DNA of 23,153 nt from PNAI01 sp035501735. GTDB lineage: Bacteria; Pseudomonadota; Alphaproteobacteria; Rhizobiales; Xanthobacteraceae. How positions within the stretch are numbered: the stretch's first letter is position 1; each line of letters opens with the position of its first letter. The stretch is from positions 1-23,153 of the forward strand of contig DATJVR010000001.1 in the NCBI GenBank assembly GCA_035501735.1. Direction: 5' to 3'. Below are positions 15,449-23,153 of the stretch, piece after piece. The notes under the pieces are model-generated. The model was not told where the DNA came from and did no database searches. It saw only the letters and a program-made list of their open reading frames with translations. The position numbers and the translations under genes were made by a program.

Positions 15449-15463
15449 TTAACCCTGTATTTA
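15449..15463. promoter_or_regulatory. CtrA box upstream of fliI
   Basis: TTAA-N7-TTTA matches the CtrA core at seven of eight positions and ends in C on the plus strand, like the full consensus. It lies 30 bases upstream of the fliI ATG. A further TTAATCAT (15473-15480), one base from the TTAACCAT half-site, follows closely. Confidence 0.5.
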
Positions 15464-15532
15464 CCCGCGTCGTTAATCATTGCGTCACCGTCATTGGGAT
15501 TGCGGCACGTGCCGCCGGTCAGGACGGAGGGC

Positions 15533-15702
15533 GAGTCCAGCGAGTCGGTTGCGATGGACTCTTAAAGTGTAACATGAGCGCCGCCGTGTCAAAAAAATCA
15601 CTCCCGGGCAATATCTTACGTCGATTCGGGGAAATCTGCCTACCGGATACTTGCATCCTGGAATCATGTTTTGTTAACCATCCCGGGTTAGCGTCTCGAA
15701 TC
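15533..15702. promoter_or_regulatory. cluster of six GAnTC (CcrM methylation) sites before ctrA
   Basis: GAnTC occurs at 15533, 15542, 15557, 15623, 15661 and 15698. Six sites in 170 bases far exceeds the roughly one per 250 expected by chance. In Caulobacter, hemimethylated GAnTC in the ctrA promoter times its transcription through CcrM and GcrA; the same use is inferred here. The 364-base gap 15419-15782 holds this cluster, the CtrA-like sites and no gene. Confidence 0.7.
15674..15681 (+). promoter_or_regulatory. CtrA half-site TTAACCAT in the ctrA promoter
   Basis: Exact match to the 8-base CtrA half-site TTAACCAT, about 100 bases upstream of the ctrA ATG and inside the GAnTC cluster. It suggests autoregulation. 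A TTAG follows ten bases later, not at the seven-base spacing of a full box. Confidence 0.5.
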
Positions 15703-15782
15703 GGTTTGTCCCAAGGCGTTTTCACTAGCCGCCTCTGCGGCATTGCAACATTCGGCCCGCAGCGGCGAAGAAGGGGATTGGC

Positions 15783-16484
<702 letters not shown>

Positions 16485-16520
16485 TGCGGCGGACCTGAGG
16501 CCTTTCTGACGGTCCAAATG

Positions 16521-16546
16521 AAAACCCCGCCTTACGGCGGGGTTTT
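16521..16546. terminator. bidirectional intrinsic terminator between ctrA and cheR
   Basis: Perfect 11-bp stem (AAAACCCCGCC / GGCGGGGTTTT) with a TTAC loop. The A-run and T-run flank it symmetrically, so it can terminate ctrA on the plus strand and cheR on the minus strand. Confidence 0.92.
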
Positions 16547-16577
16547 GCTTGAGTCGGGCGCCTCTTCGAAGGCGAAA

Positions 16578-17462
16578 TCAGCGCAAGCCACCCGCCACGG
16601 CCGCGCGCGAAGCCGCAAAATCAATGACGTTACCCGGTGGCTTCGCGAGCGTCCGGTGGGGAGCATAAAGCCCGCGCTTGTCGGCGACCGGTTTGAACGA
16701 ATTGGTCAATCCGACCACCGTCTCCGCCGCGCCGAGTGAAAGATAGCCGTCGGGCGCGATGATTTGCGCGATTCGATCGAGCACGTCGATCTTGGTCTGG
16801 TTGTCGAAATAGATCAGCACGTTGCGGCAGAACACGGCGTCGAATTTGCCGAGCGGCGAAAGATCCTGCAACAGATTGTGCTTCTTGAACTGCACCATGC
16901 TGCGCAATTCCGGCCTGACCTGCCATAGTTCGCCGACTTGCGTGAAATATTTGACCAGCATCAGGATGGGTAGCCCGCGCTGCACTTCGAATTGGCTGTA
17001 GATTCCGCTCTTGGCCTTTTCCAGCGCTTCGCTCGAAATATCGGTGGCGACGAGTTCCACCTGCCAACCCGCGAGCATCCTGCCCATTTCCTTCAAGCAA
17101 ATGGCCAGCGTGTAAGGCTCCTGCCCAGTTGCGGCCGCCGCGCACCAGATCCGGATTTTGCGCTCGCGCGCCCGCGCTGCCATCAGTCTCGCCATGATGG
17201 TTTCGCGGAAATGATCGAATGGAATCCTGTCGCGAAAGAAAAATGTCTCGTTGGTCGTCATCGCCTCGACGACTTCGACGGTCAGCGTCTCGGCGTCGCC
17301 GTTCTTCAGTTTGGTGACGAGCGTTGCAAGGTCGCTGAACCCGGCCTTGCGCGCGACCGGCAACAGCCGACTCTCGATCAGGTAATGCTTGTCGGCCCCC
17401 AGCACGAGACCCGAGCGCGCCTTCAGCAGATTGCGCAAAAAATCATAATCCACGGGGGTCAT
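16578..17462 (-). CDS. cheR: chemotaxis protein methyltransferase CheR
   Basis: CheR methylates glutamates on chemoreceptors using S-adenosylmethionine, tuning adaptation in opposition to CheB. From ATG 17462 the protein is 294 residues with the N-terminal helical domain (YDFLRNLLKARSGLVLGADK) and receptor-region contact TTNETFFFRD. The SAM-binding Rossmann part shows IRIWCAAAATGQEPYTLAI, VELVATDISSEALEKAKSGIY and FDAVFCRNVLIYFD. The motif usually written CSxGEE appears as CAAAATGQEPY, a variant. The ATG overlaps the cheB stop (ATGA), which indicates translational coupling. The open frame extends further upstream inside cheB, but that part does not resemble CheR. Last gene of the che operon. 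Confidence 0.96.
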   Translation of the reverse strand: MTPVDYDFLRNLLKARSGLVLGADKHYLIESRLLPVARKAGFSDLATLVTKLKNGDAETLTVEVVEAMTTNETFFFRDRIPFDHFRETIMARLMAARARERKIRIWCAAAATGQEPYTLAICLKEMGRMLAGWQVELVATDISSEALEKAKSGIYSQFEVQRGLPILMLVKYFTQVGELWQVRPELRSMVQFKKHNLLQDLSPLGKFDAVFCRNVLIYFDNQTKIDVLDRIAQIIAPDGYLSLGAAETVVGLTNSFKPVADKRGLYAPHRTLAKPPGNVIDFAASRAAVAGGLR

Positions 17463-18619
17463 GGCCGCCCCCCTTGCAGCAATTGCACGGCGGTGGGCGC
17501 CATCTGGTCGAGCGCCAGGACAGCCGAGCACAGGCCGGCCTCCGCTACGGCTCCGGGCATTCCCCAGATCACGCTGGTTGCCTCGTCCTGCGCGATCACG
17601 CTGCCGCCGGACGCCACGATATCGGCCGCGCCGCGAGCGCCGTCCCTCCCCATACCGGTCAGGACGAGCGCCAGATTCCAGGAACCCCACACTTCGGCTG
17701 CCGACGCGAACAGCGGATCGACCGCCGGCTTGCAGAAATTGATCAGCGGCCCGTCATTGAGCGCGATCACCGCGATGCCGTCGCGGCGCACGACCGACAT
17801 GTGGCGGCCGCCGGGAGCGAGGTAGATGGTGCCGGCATTGACCTCCTCGCCCTCCTGCGCCTCGCGCACCGGGCGCTTGGCGATGCGGGCGAGATGTTCG
17901 GCCAGGATCGCGGTGAAAGTCGGCGGCATGTGCTGGGTGATTAGCACCGGGGCGCGGTCGAGCACGCCGCCGATCTGGCTGACGATGGCGTTGAGCGCCT
18001 GCGGGCCCCCGGTGGAAGCGCCGATCACCAGTACGCGCGGCGGCGTCGCCGGCATCGGCCGCAGCGCGATCGGTTGCGCGGGGCTCGCGCGCAGCTTGGG
18101 CGGCAGCGCGGCCGCCGCCTCCCCCGCCGGGGCCGGCGGGCGCACCTGGGGATGCCGCAAGCGCTTCGACCGCAAACCGAGCTGGCGGATTTTCTCGATC
18201 AGGTCGCGGCGGAAGCTCGGCGAGCCAATGACGTCGCGATTGCTCTCTGGCTTTGGAATATAGTCGGTGGCGCCGAGCGAGAGCGCCCGCAAGCTGATCT
18301 CGGCGTTACGCCGGGTCAGCGTCGAGGCCATGATCACGACCAGGTCGGGCCGTTTTTCCAAGAGCAGCGGCAAGGCGGCGATGCCGTCGAGCTCCGGCAT
18401 GTCGACGTCGAGCACCACCACGTCGGGATCGGCGCGCTCGACCTGGTTGACGGCCTCGCGGCCGGTACGCAGCGAGGCGACGACTTCGAGATCGGGCTCG
18501 GCCTCCACCCAGCGTGCAAACAGGCCGCGCACGACCACGGCGTCGTCCACGATCATGACGCGGATTCGCCGGCCGATGGTACTATTGGACGATGCGGGTG
18601 CTGCCACGACTACGTTCAT
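17459..18619 (-). CDS. cheB: chemotaxis response regulator protein-glutamate methylesterase CheB
   Basis: CheB removes methyl groups from, and deamidates, chemoreceptors once phosphorylated by CheA. In the 386-residue protein the receiver domain has the DD pair at 25-26, phosphoacceptor D71 in VVLDVDMPELDG and YIPKPE. A Pro/Ala-rich linker (about 155-190) leads to the methylesterase domain with catalytic S202 (GASTGG), H230 (TQHMPPTFT) and D326 (TGMGRDGA), all present. It lies 47 bases after cheY and overlaps cheR by four bases. Confidence 0.96.
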   Translation of the reverse strand: MNVVVAAPASSNSTIGRRIRVMIVDDAVVVRGLFARWVEAEPDLEVVASLRTGREAVNQVERADPDVVVLDVDMPELDGIAALPLLLEKRPDLVVIMASTLTRRNAEISLRALSLGATDYIPKPESNRDVIGSPSFRRDLIEKIRQLGLRSKRLRHPQVRPPAPAGEAAAALPPKLRASPAQPIALRPMPATPPRVLVIGASTGGPQALNAIVSQIGGVLDRAPVLITQHMPPTFTAILAEHLARIAKRPVREAQEGEEVNAGTIYLAPGGRHMSVVRRDGIAVIALNDGPLINFCKPAVDPLFASAAEVWGSWNLALVLTGMGRDGARGAADIVASGGSVIAQDEATSVIWGMPGAVAEAGLCSAVLALDQMAPTAVQLLQGGRP

Positions 18620-18666
18620 CGGACTTGGACGCCTCTACTAACTTGTTACTGACGGCGCGACGGCGG

Positions 18667-19032
18667 TCAGATCAGTCCGACTTCTTGGAACTTGGCTTCC
18701 ACGATCTCCTTGTCGAACGGCTTCATGATGTATTCGTTGGCTCCGGCGTGCAGCGCGCGCGCGATATGCGCGACGTCGTTCTCGGTGGTGCAGAACACCA
18801 CCTTGGGCGAGTCGCCGCCCGGCAGTTTGCGCAGCGAGCGCAGGAACTCGTAGCCGTCCATCCTCGGCATGTTCCAGTCGAGCAGGATGGCATCCGGAAG
18901 ATGACGCCGGCAGGCATCCAGCGCCTGCTCGCCGTCCTCGGCTTCCACGATATCGAATTCGAGTCCTTCGAGAATTCGCCGCGCCACCTTGCGGATGACG
19001 CTCGAGTCGTCAACGACCAAACAGGTTTTCAT
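18667..19032 (-). CDS. cheY: chemotaxis response regulator CheY
   Basis: A single-domain receiver (121 residues) that takes phosphate from CheA and carries it to the motor switch or acts as a phosphate sink. Key residues are intact: acidic pair D8-D9, phosphoacceptor D52 in LLDWNMPRMDG, Thr82/83 in FCTTEND and Lys104 in YIMKPFDKE. It lies between cheW and cheB in the operon with GAGGG before the ATG. Because alphaproteobacteria often have several CheY proteins, which one binds the switch cannot be told from sequence alone. Confidence 0.95.
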   Translation of the reverse strand: MKTCLVVDDSSVIRKVARRILEGLEFDIVEAEDGEQALDACRRHLPDAILLDWNMPRMDGYEFLRSLRKLPGGDSPKVVFCTTENDVAHIARALHAGANEYIMKPFDKEIVEAKFQEVGLI

Positions 19033-19088
19033 CGCACACCCTCGTTATCTCGTTCATTGGTCCCATAAACGTTCCAGCCTTTGCACCG

Positions 19089-19553
19089 TCATGCCGCGAT
19101 GGCGTCCGTGCCGATATCGAGAACGCGGTCGACATCGACGACGATGAGCAATTGTCCTTCCAAGCGATGGATGCCGGCCGATACGCGCGCCAATCGCTGA
19201 TCCAGATTGATCGGATTGGGTTCGCGCGCCGCGTCGTCGAGCTTGAGCACCTCGCCCACGCTGTCGATCAGCAGGCCATAAGATTCCGCCCGCGATTCGA
19301 CGCCGATCGCCATGCATGTAACGCCGTTCTCGCGTTGGCCGAGCCCGAAGCGGCGGCGCAGGTCGACCAGCGTCACGATGCGGCCGCGCAGATTGAGCAC
19401 GCCGGCGATTTCCGGCGGCGCCAGCGGAACCCGCGTCAGCCGTTCCGGGATGAAGACGTCCTGCACGCGCACGATCGGCAGCCCGAACAGTTGGCCGCCG
19501 ATCATGGCGGTGACGTATTCGGTCAAATTCTGCTGGGTGTTTTCTGTGCTCAT
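19089..19553 (-). CDS. cheW: chemotaxis coupling protein CheW
   Basis: CheW links chemoreceptors to CheA in the membrane-proximal signalling array. The 154-residue protein is one CheW domain: YVTAMIGGQLFGLPIVRVQDVF, then the conserved LAPPEIAGVLNLRGRIVTLVDLRRRFG and YGLLIDSVGEVLKL. ATG 19553 was chosen; it lies ten bases after the cheA stop. An in-frame GTG at 19574 would overlap cheA. The gene follows cheA directly and is probably co-transcribed with it. Confidence 0.96.
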   Translation of the reverse strand: MSTENTQQNLTEYVTAMIGGQLFGLPIVRVQDVFIPERLTRVPLAPPEIAGVLNLRGRIVTLVDLRRRFGLGQRENGVTCMAIGVESRAESYGLLIDSVGEVLKLDDAAREPNPINLDQRLARVSAGIHRLEGQLLIVVDVDRVLDIGTDAIAA

Positions 19554-19563
19554 CGTTTGCTCG

Positions 19564-22176
19564 TCATGCCGCACGACCGACGTCGGTCTGCTCCTTGAGC
19601 GCCGCGATCAGCCCCTGCCGGTCGAATTTGGCGACATAGTCGTGAAAACCGACTTGGCGGCCGCGCTCGACCGCTTCGGCCGACACGACCGAGGACAGCG
19701 CGATGATCGGCAAATCGGCGGTGCGCGGATCGGCGCGCAGGCGTTCGGCAAAGTCGAAGCCGTTCATCTCGGGCATTTCGATATCGGTGACGACCACGTC
19801 GAAGGCGCGGCCGCCCTTGAGCATCGCCAGGGCCTCCGGCGCGGACGCAGCAGCCGTCACCTCGTAGCCAACCGCCTGCAACACCGGCGCAAGCATGTTG
19901 CGGAAGAATGGAGAATCGTCGATCAGCAGCAGCGAACGCGGACGCGCTCGCCGCGACTGGTCCTTGTTGCGGAACCAGTCCTCGAAGGCGAGCGGCAGAA
20001 AGTGTCCGACGTCGATGATCTCGGTAGCCTGTCCCTTGATGATGGCAGAGCCGAGTACGCCGGAATTGTCGCCACCGACTTGAATTTCCAGGCGGTCCTC
20101 GACGATGTCGACGATTTCGTCGACCACCAGCGCCATCGAGCGGACGCCGTCCGAAAACACCAGCAGCGGCTGGGCGCCCTCGCCCTTCACGCGCACGTTC
20201 TCGTTCAAGCTCACCAGCGGCATCAAATGGCCGCGGTACTGCACCATATGGCGGCCGTTCGACAGCTCGATCTTGCGGGCGTCAATTTCCTCGAGCCGCG
20301 TAATCAACCCGAGCGGCACCGCCTTGGGCTGGGTCGAGCCGGCGCGGAACACCAAGAGCGACGTGGTTTGTTCGTCGTCTGCGGCGTGGCGGGTATCGGC
20401 GGTTTCATCGGTGTCGAACTGCGATGTGACGGCGCTGCCGAGCGACTGCGCAATGCCGTTCGGGTCGACGATCATGATCACCGAGCCATCGCCAAGAATG
20501 GTGTTGCCTGAAAACATCGCGATGTGACGCAACTTGCTCGACAGCGGCTTCACTACGATTTCCTCGGTGTGGAACACGCCGTCCACGACGATGCCGAAGC
20601 TCTGGCTGCCGACCTGCGTGACCACGATAAATCCGCTTTCGACGTCTTTCGGTTCGGGATCGGTGCCGAGCAATTGGCTCAAGCGCGCCAGCGGCAGCAG
20701 CTTGTCGCGCAGGCGCAGCACCGCAGTATCCTTGATGCGCTCGACCCGGTGCTCGCCGCCGGCGCGCGCCCGCACCAGCTCGACCACGGCGATTTGCGGG
20801 ATGGCGAAGCGGTCGCCGCCGGCCTCCACGATTAAGGCCGCGACAATCGCGAGAGTGAGCGGGATCTTGATGGTGAAGCTCAGTCCGACGCCGGCGACCG
20901 ACTTCACGTCGATAGTGCCGCCGATCTGGTCGATGTTGTTGCGCACCACGTCCATGCCGACGCCGCGGCCGGAAACGTTGGTGACTTTCGAGGCGGTGGA
21001 AAAGCCGGGCGCGAAAATGAACTTGTGGATTTGCGCTTCCGTCAGCTTTTCGATGTCGGATTCGGAGGCCAGGCCCTGGGCAATGGCCTTGTCCTTGATG
21101 AGCGCGGTATCGAGGCCGCGGCCGTCGTCGGCGATCTGGATAATGATGTGACCGCCTTCATGATAGGCCGACAGCCGGATGCGCCCGTGCTCGGGTTTGC
21201 CGGCGGCGTGCCGCTCTTCCGGCTTTTCTAAGCCGTGGTCGGCCGAATTGCGCACCATGTGGGTGAGCGGATCCTTGATCAGATCGAGCACCTGGCGGTC
21301 GAGTTCGGTCTCGGCACCCTGCATTTCCAGGTCGATCTGCTTGCCGAGTTCGTTGGAAAGGTCGCGCACGATGCGCGGCAGCTTTTGCCAGGCATTGCCG
21401 ATCGGCTGCATGCGCGTCTTCATGACGCCTTCCTGCAGCTCGGCCGTGACGTTGGACAGCCGCTGCAGCGGCGCCTTGAATTCCGAATCCTCGTGGCGGC
21501 GCACGATCTCGAGCAGCTGGTTGCGCGTCAACACCAGCTCCGACACCATCGTCATCAGCTGTTCGAGCGTATCGACGGTGACGCGGATCGACTGGTTGGC
21601 GGCCTTGGCGGGGTCGTCGTCCTTGGCCGCGTCGGCCGCCGCCGACTTGGCGGCTTTGGAGGTCGGCTCGACCGCGGTTTCGCGGAACGCGCGCTCGAGA
21701 TCGTCGAGCGAATCCTCACCCGGCCGCAATGGCCGTTCGAGCACTTGCGGCGTAAGCGTTCCGACCGCGTATTGCGGCGCCACGGGCGCGGCCGCCGGCG
21801 CCAGCCGCTCGACCATTCGCTCCAGATCGGAAATCAGATCGTCGTCGCCGCCCTCCGGCTCGCGTTGCTCGCGCTCGAGGGATTCCAGAATCTGCTTGAT
21901 GCGGTCGATGGTTGACAGGATGAGCGTGACGGCATCGTTCGTCGCCGGCAGCCCGTCGCGGAACTTGCCCATCAGCGTCTCGGCGGCATGCGCCAGCGCT
22001 TCCAGCCGCGGCAATCCGAGGAAGCCGCAGGTGCCCTTGATGGTGTGCACCAGACGGAACACGTTATCGAGAATCTTGGCGTTGTTGGGATCCTGCTCGA
22101 AACGCACGAGTTCGACGTCCACCACGTCGAGACTCTCGTTCGTCTCGGTCACGAATTCCCGCAGCAGATCGTCCAT
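19564..22176 (-). CDS. cheA: hybrid chemotaxis histidine kinase CheA with two CheW-like domains and a receiver
   Basis: CheA autophosphorylates in response to receptor state and passes phosphate to CheY and CheB. This 870-residue protein is longer than the usual 650-750. Order of domains: HPt with phospho-His H44 (HTIKGTCGFLGLPRLE), linker (about 110-190), dimerisation (VDTLEQLMTMVSELVLTRNQ), kinase ATPase (HMVRNSADHGLEKPEER, ADDGRGLD, SGRGVGMDVVRNN), and CheW-like domain 1 (IAVVELVRARAG...). A second, diverged CheW-like domain follows (about 600-735, SLLVFRAGSTQPKAVPLGL and HLMPLVSLNENV). The C-terminal receiver starts near 745 with IDDSPFF, phosphoacceptor D798 in VVTDIEMPEMNG and K850. First gene of the che operon; a perfect CtrA box lies upstream. 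No chemoreceptor gene is in the window. Confidence 0.96.
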   Translation of the reverse strand: MDDLLREFVTETNESLDVVDVELVRFEQDPNNAKILDNVFRLVHTIKGTCGFLGLPRLEALAHAAETLMGKFRDGLPATNDAVTLILSTIDRIKQILESLEREQREPEGGDDDLISDLERMVERLAPAAAPVAPQYAVGTLTPQVLERPLRPGEDSLDDLERAFRETAVEPTSKAAKSAAADAAKDDDPAKAANQSIRVTVDTLEQLMTMVSELVLTRNQLLEIVRRHEDSEFKAPLQRLSNVTAELQEGVMKTRMQPIGNAWQKLPRIVRDLSNELGKQIDLEMQGAETELDRQVLDLIKDPLTHMVRNSADHGLEKPEERHAAGKPEHGRIRLSAYHEGGHIIIQIADDGRGLDTALIKDKAIAQGLASESDIEKLTEAQIHKFIFAPGFSTASKVTNVSGRGVGMDVVRNNIDQIGGTIDVKSVAGVGLSFTIKIPLTLAIVAALIVEAGGDRFAIPQIAVVELVRARAGGEHRVERIKDTAVLRLRDKLLPLARLSQLLGTDPEPKDVESGFIVVTQVGSQSFGIVVDGVFHTEEIVVKPLSSKLRHIAMFSGNTILGDGSVIMIVDPNGIAQSLGSAVTSQFDTDETADTRHAADDEQTTSLLVFRAGSTQPKAVPLGLITRLEEIDARKIELSNGRHMVQYRGHLMPLVSLNENVRVKGEGAQPLLVFSDGVRSMALVVDEIVDIVEDRLEIQVGGDNSGVLGSAIIKGQATEIIDVGHFLPLAFEDWFRNKDQSRRARPRSLLLIDDSPFFRNMLAPVLQAVGYEVTAAASAPEALAMLKGGRAFDVVVTDIEMPEMNGFDFAERLRADPRTADLPIIALSSVVSAEAVERGRQVGFHDYVAKFDRQGLIAALKEQTDVGRAA

Positions 22177-22293
22177 GAAAAAACGCCTTGGTCGACAGGC
22201 TCTGGCCCGTCCGTCGCTCTCCGTCAGGAGCGCGGCCAGTGTGTCGGTGAAGCGTTTAATTTTGGTTGCGGAGCGGCGGAACCGTCGCGCGGC

Positions 22294-22309
22294 TTAACCC
22301 TTCGTTAAC
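22294..22309. promoter_or_regulatory. perfect CtrA box upstream of the cheA operon
   Basis: TTAA-CCCTTCG-TTAAC is an exact match to the CtrA consensus TTAA-N7-TTAAC, 118 bases upstream of the cheA ATG. It lies in the 260-base gap 22177-22436, which contains no supported gene and also holds repeat copy C. It is the best CtrA box in the window. Confidence 0.8.
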
Positions 22310-22388
22310 CGCCGCCAGCCGGCCGCCACTGGGGTTTGCAGCATGGTCCGTTCACTTTGGATCGGTGTCGTTCCTAGAATTTTCGCTC

Positions 22389-22437
22389 GCGCATGATCTT
22401 TTCCGAAAACCGGTGCCCACTTTTCGGGATCCTGCGC
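22389..22437. repeat. dispersed palindromic element, copy C (after chpT)
   Basis: About 49-base inverted repeat with arms GCGCATGATC / GATCCTGCGC and TTTTCCGAAAA / TTTTCGG. It has the same sequence type as copy A at 8069-8116 but in opposite orientation. Its last base is the final base of the chpT stop codon, so it could act as a 3-prime hairpin for the chpT message. Confidence 0.85.
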
Positions 22438-23072
22438 TACTGCGCGCTCACCACCACCGTCTCGCCGTCCATGGCCATGTCGACTTTGACGCCTGAGGCC
22501 TGCGCCAAGAGGCTGGCATAGAACGGCTGGATGCGATGGGCGTCGAGCGCGGTGCCGCCATCATCGCCGGCGAGCAAAGCCGCCACCGCGGGCGGAACCT
22601 TGGCATTGACCCCGGCGGCACTGACCTTGAACCCCATGCCGTCGCCCGACCCGATCGGATCGACCCTGAGCTGGCCGCCACGCGGGATGGTCTGTCCGGC
22701 GACCAGCAGCAAATTGAGCAGCAGCTTGACCCGGTTCTTGGGCAGCAAGGCCCGCGGCAGGTTCCAGGTGAGTTTGGTCTTGTCGTCCTCGAAAAACCCG
22801 CGCGTGATGGTCTCGGCATCCCCGAGGTCGATCTGGGCGCCCGCAGAACCCGCCGCGCCGAACGCGATGCGGCAGAACTGCAGCTTGGCGGAGGCATTGC
22901 CGGCGCTCTTCTTGATCAGATCGAGGGCGAAAGTCTTGGTCTCCTCGTCCTTTTCCTCGGCCAGCACTTCCAGGCCGTTGACGATGGCGCCGACCGGGCT
23001 GATCAGGTCATGACAGACGCGCGAGCACAGCAGGGCGGCAAGATCGAGCGCTTCGATGGGCGTTCCGGACAT
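22437..23072 (-). CDS. chpT: histidine phosphotransferase ChpT
   Basis: ChpT relays phosphate from the hybrid kinase CckA to CtrA (and CpdR) in the alphaproteobacterial cell-cycle pathway. The 211-residue protein has the diagnostic N-terminal helix with phospho-His H21 in LLCSRVCHDLISPVGAIVNG. A helical hairpin follows, then a degenerate kinase-like C-terminal domain (NRVKLLLNLLLVAGQTIPRGG, IQPFYASLLAQASG) without ATP-binding motifs, as expected for ChpT. ATG 23072 was chosen, with GGAG about nine bases upstream; an in-frame GTG lies at 23105. It is transcribed in the same direction as the che operon but separated from it by 260 bases with a CtrA box and a hairpin. cckA is not in the window. 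Confidence 0.93.
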   Translation of the reverse strand: MSGTPIEALDLAALLCSRVCHDLISPVGAIVNGLEVLAEEKDEETKTFALDLIKKSAGNASAKLQFCRIAFGAAGSAGAQIDLGDAETITRGFFEDDKTKLTWNLPRALLPKNRVKLLLNLLLVAGQTIPRGGQLRVDPIGSGDGMGFKVSAAGVNAKVPPAVAALLAGDDGGTALDAHRIQPFYASLLAQASGVKVDMAMDGETVVVSAQ

Positions 23073-23153
23073 GGACGGGTCTCCGCGGGGCGTGCAGGCT
23101 GCCACAAAACCGGCGAATCGGTGGACGTGCCGGCTTGCCGGCGTGATACACCG

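Noticed and set aside
17463..17690. N-terminal extension of cheR to give a 370-residue protein
   Set aside because: The extra 76 residues are the cheB sequence read out of frame, Arg/Gly-rich and unlike CheR; the ATGA overlap start fits better.
19312..20511. Open frame of about 399 codons on the plus strand across cheW and cheA
   Set aside because: Antisense to two clear genes; composition is skewed and no domain is visible.

Overview
This is a GC-rich alphaproteobacterial chromosome segment, most likely from the order Hyphomicrobiales and the Bradyrhizobium/Rhodopseudomonas/Xanthobacteraceae neighbourhood. The case rests on three things: the CtrA, ChpT, SciP and FlbD proteins, which belong to the alphaproteobacterial cell-cycle and flagellar circuit; clustered GAnTC sites before ctrA; and a dispersed palindrome of a kind I associate with Hyphomicrobiales intergenic regions. 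No phage, transposase, CRISPR array or RNA gene was recognised. This is a conserved core locus, not an island.

Layout. (1) Positions 1-741, minus strand: mnmA, cut by the left edge. (2) 742-1037: divergent control region with what looks like a full sigma-54 enhancer promoter facing fliK. (3) 1038-3522: fliK and flgD (hook length and hook cap). (4) 3760-4035: sciP, a CtrA inhibitor. (5) 4311-9514: fliF-fliG-fliH-fliN-flbD (MS ring, rotor switch, export regulator, and the sigma-54 activator). (6) 9630-10858: three small non-flagellar genes. (7) 10991-13126: flhA (export gate). (8) 13308-13517: a small membrane protein. (9) 13560-15418, minus strand: fliI-fliJ (export ATPase and chaperone). (10) 15783-16484: ctrA, ended by a strong bidirectional hairpin. 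(11) 16578-22176, minus strand: cheA-cheW-cheY-cheB-cheR, with a five-domain hybrid CheA. (12) 22437-23072, minus strand: chpT.

How it fits together. ChpT passes phosphate to CtrA, SciP restrains CtrA, and CtrA starts the flagellar cascade. FlbD then works with sigma-54 on later genes. The non-coding DNA appears to carry matching wiring. There is a perfect TTAA-N7-TTAA CtrA box before cheA, with near-perfect boxes before flhA, fliI and sciP. Six GAnTC sites and a TTAACCAT half-site lie before ctrA. A near-identical 13-bp palindrome (GGCAARATTTGCC) lies before fliF and flhA, with a variant in the enhancer position of the fliK sigma-54 promoter. I infer that this palindrome is the FlbD (ftr-type) operator. 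The shared palindrome and the fliK promoter are the most interesting observations here. The protein families are known ones, and I found no convincing sign of a wholly new system.
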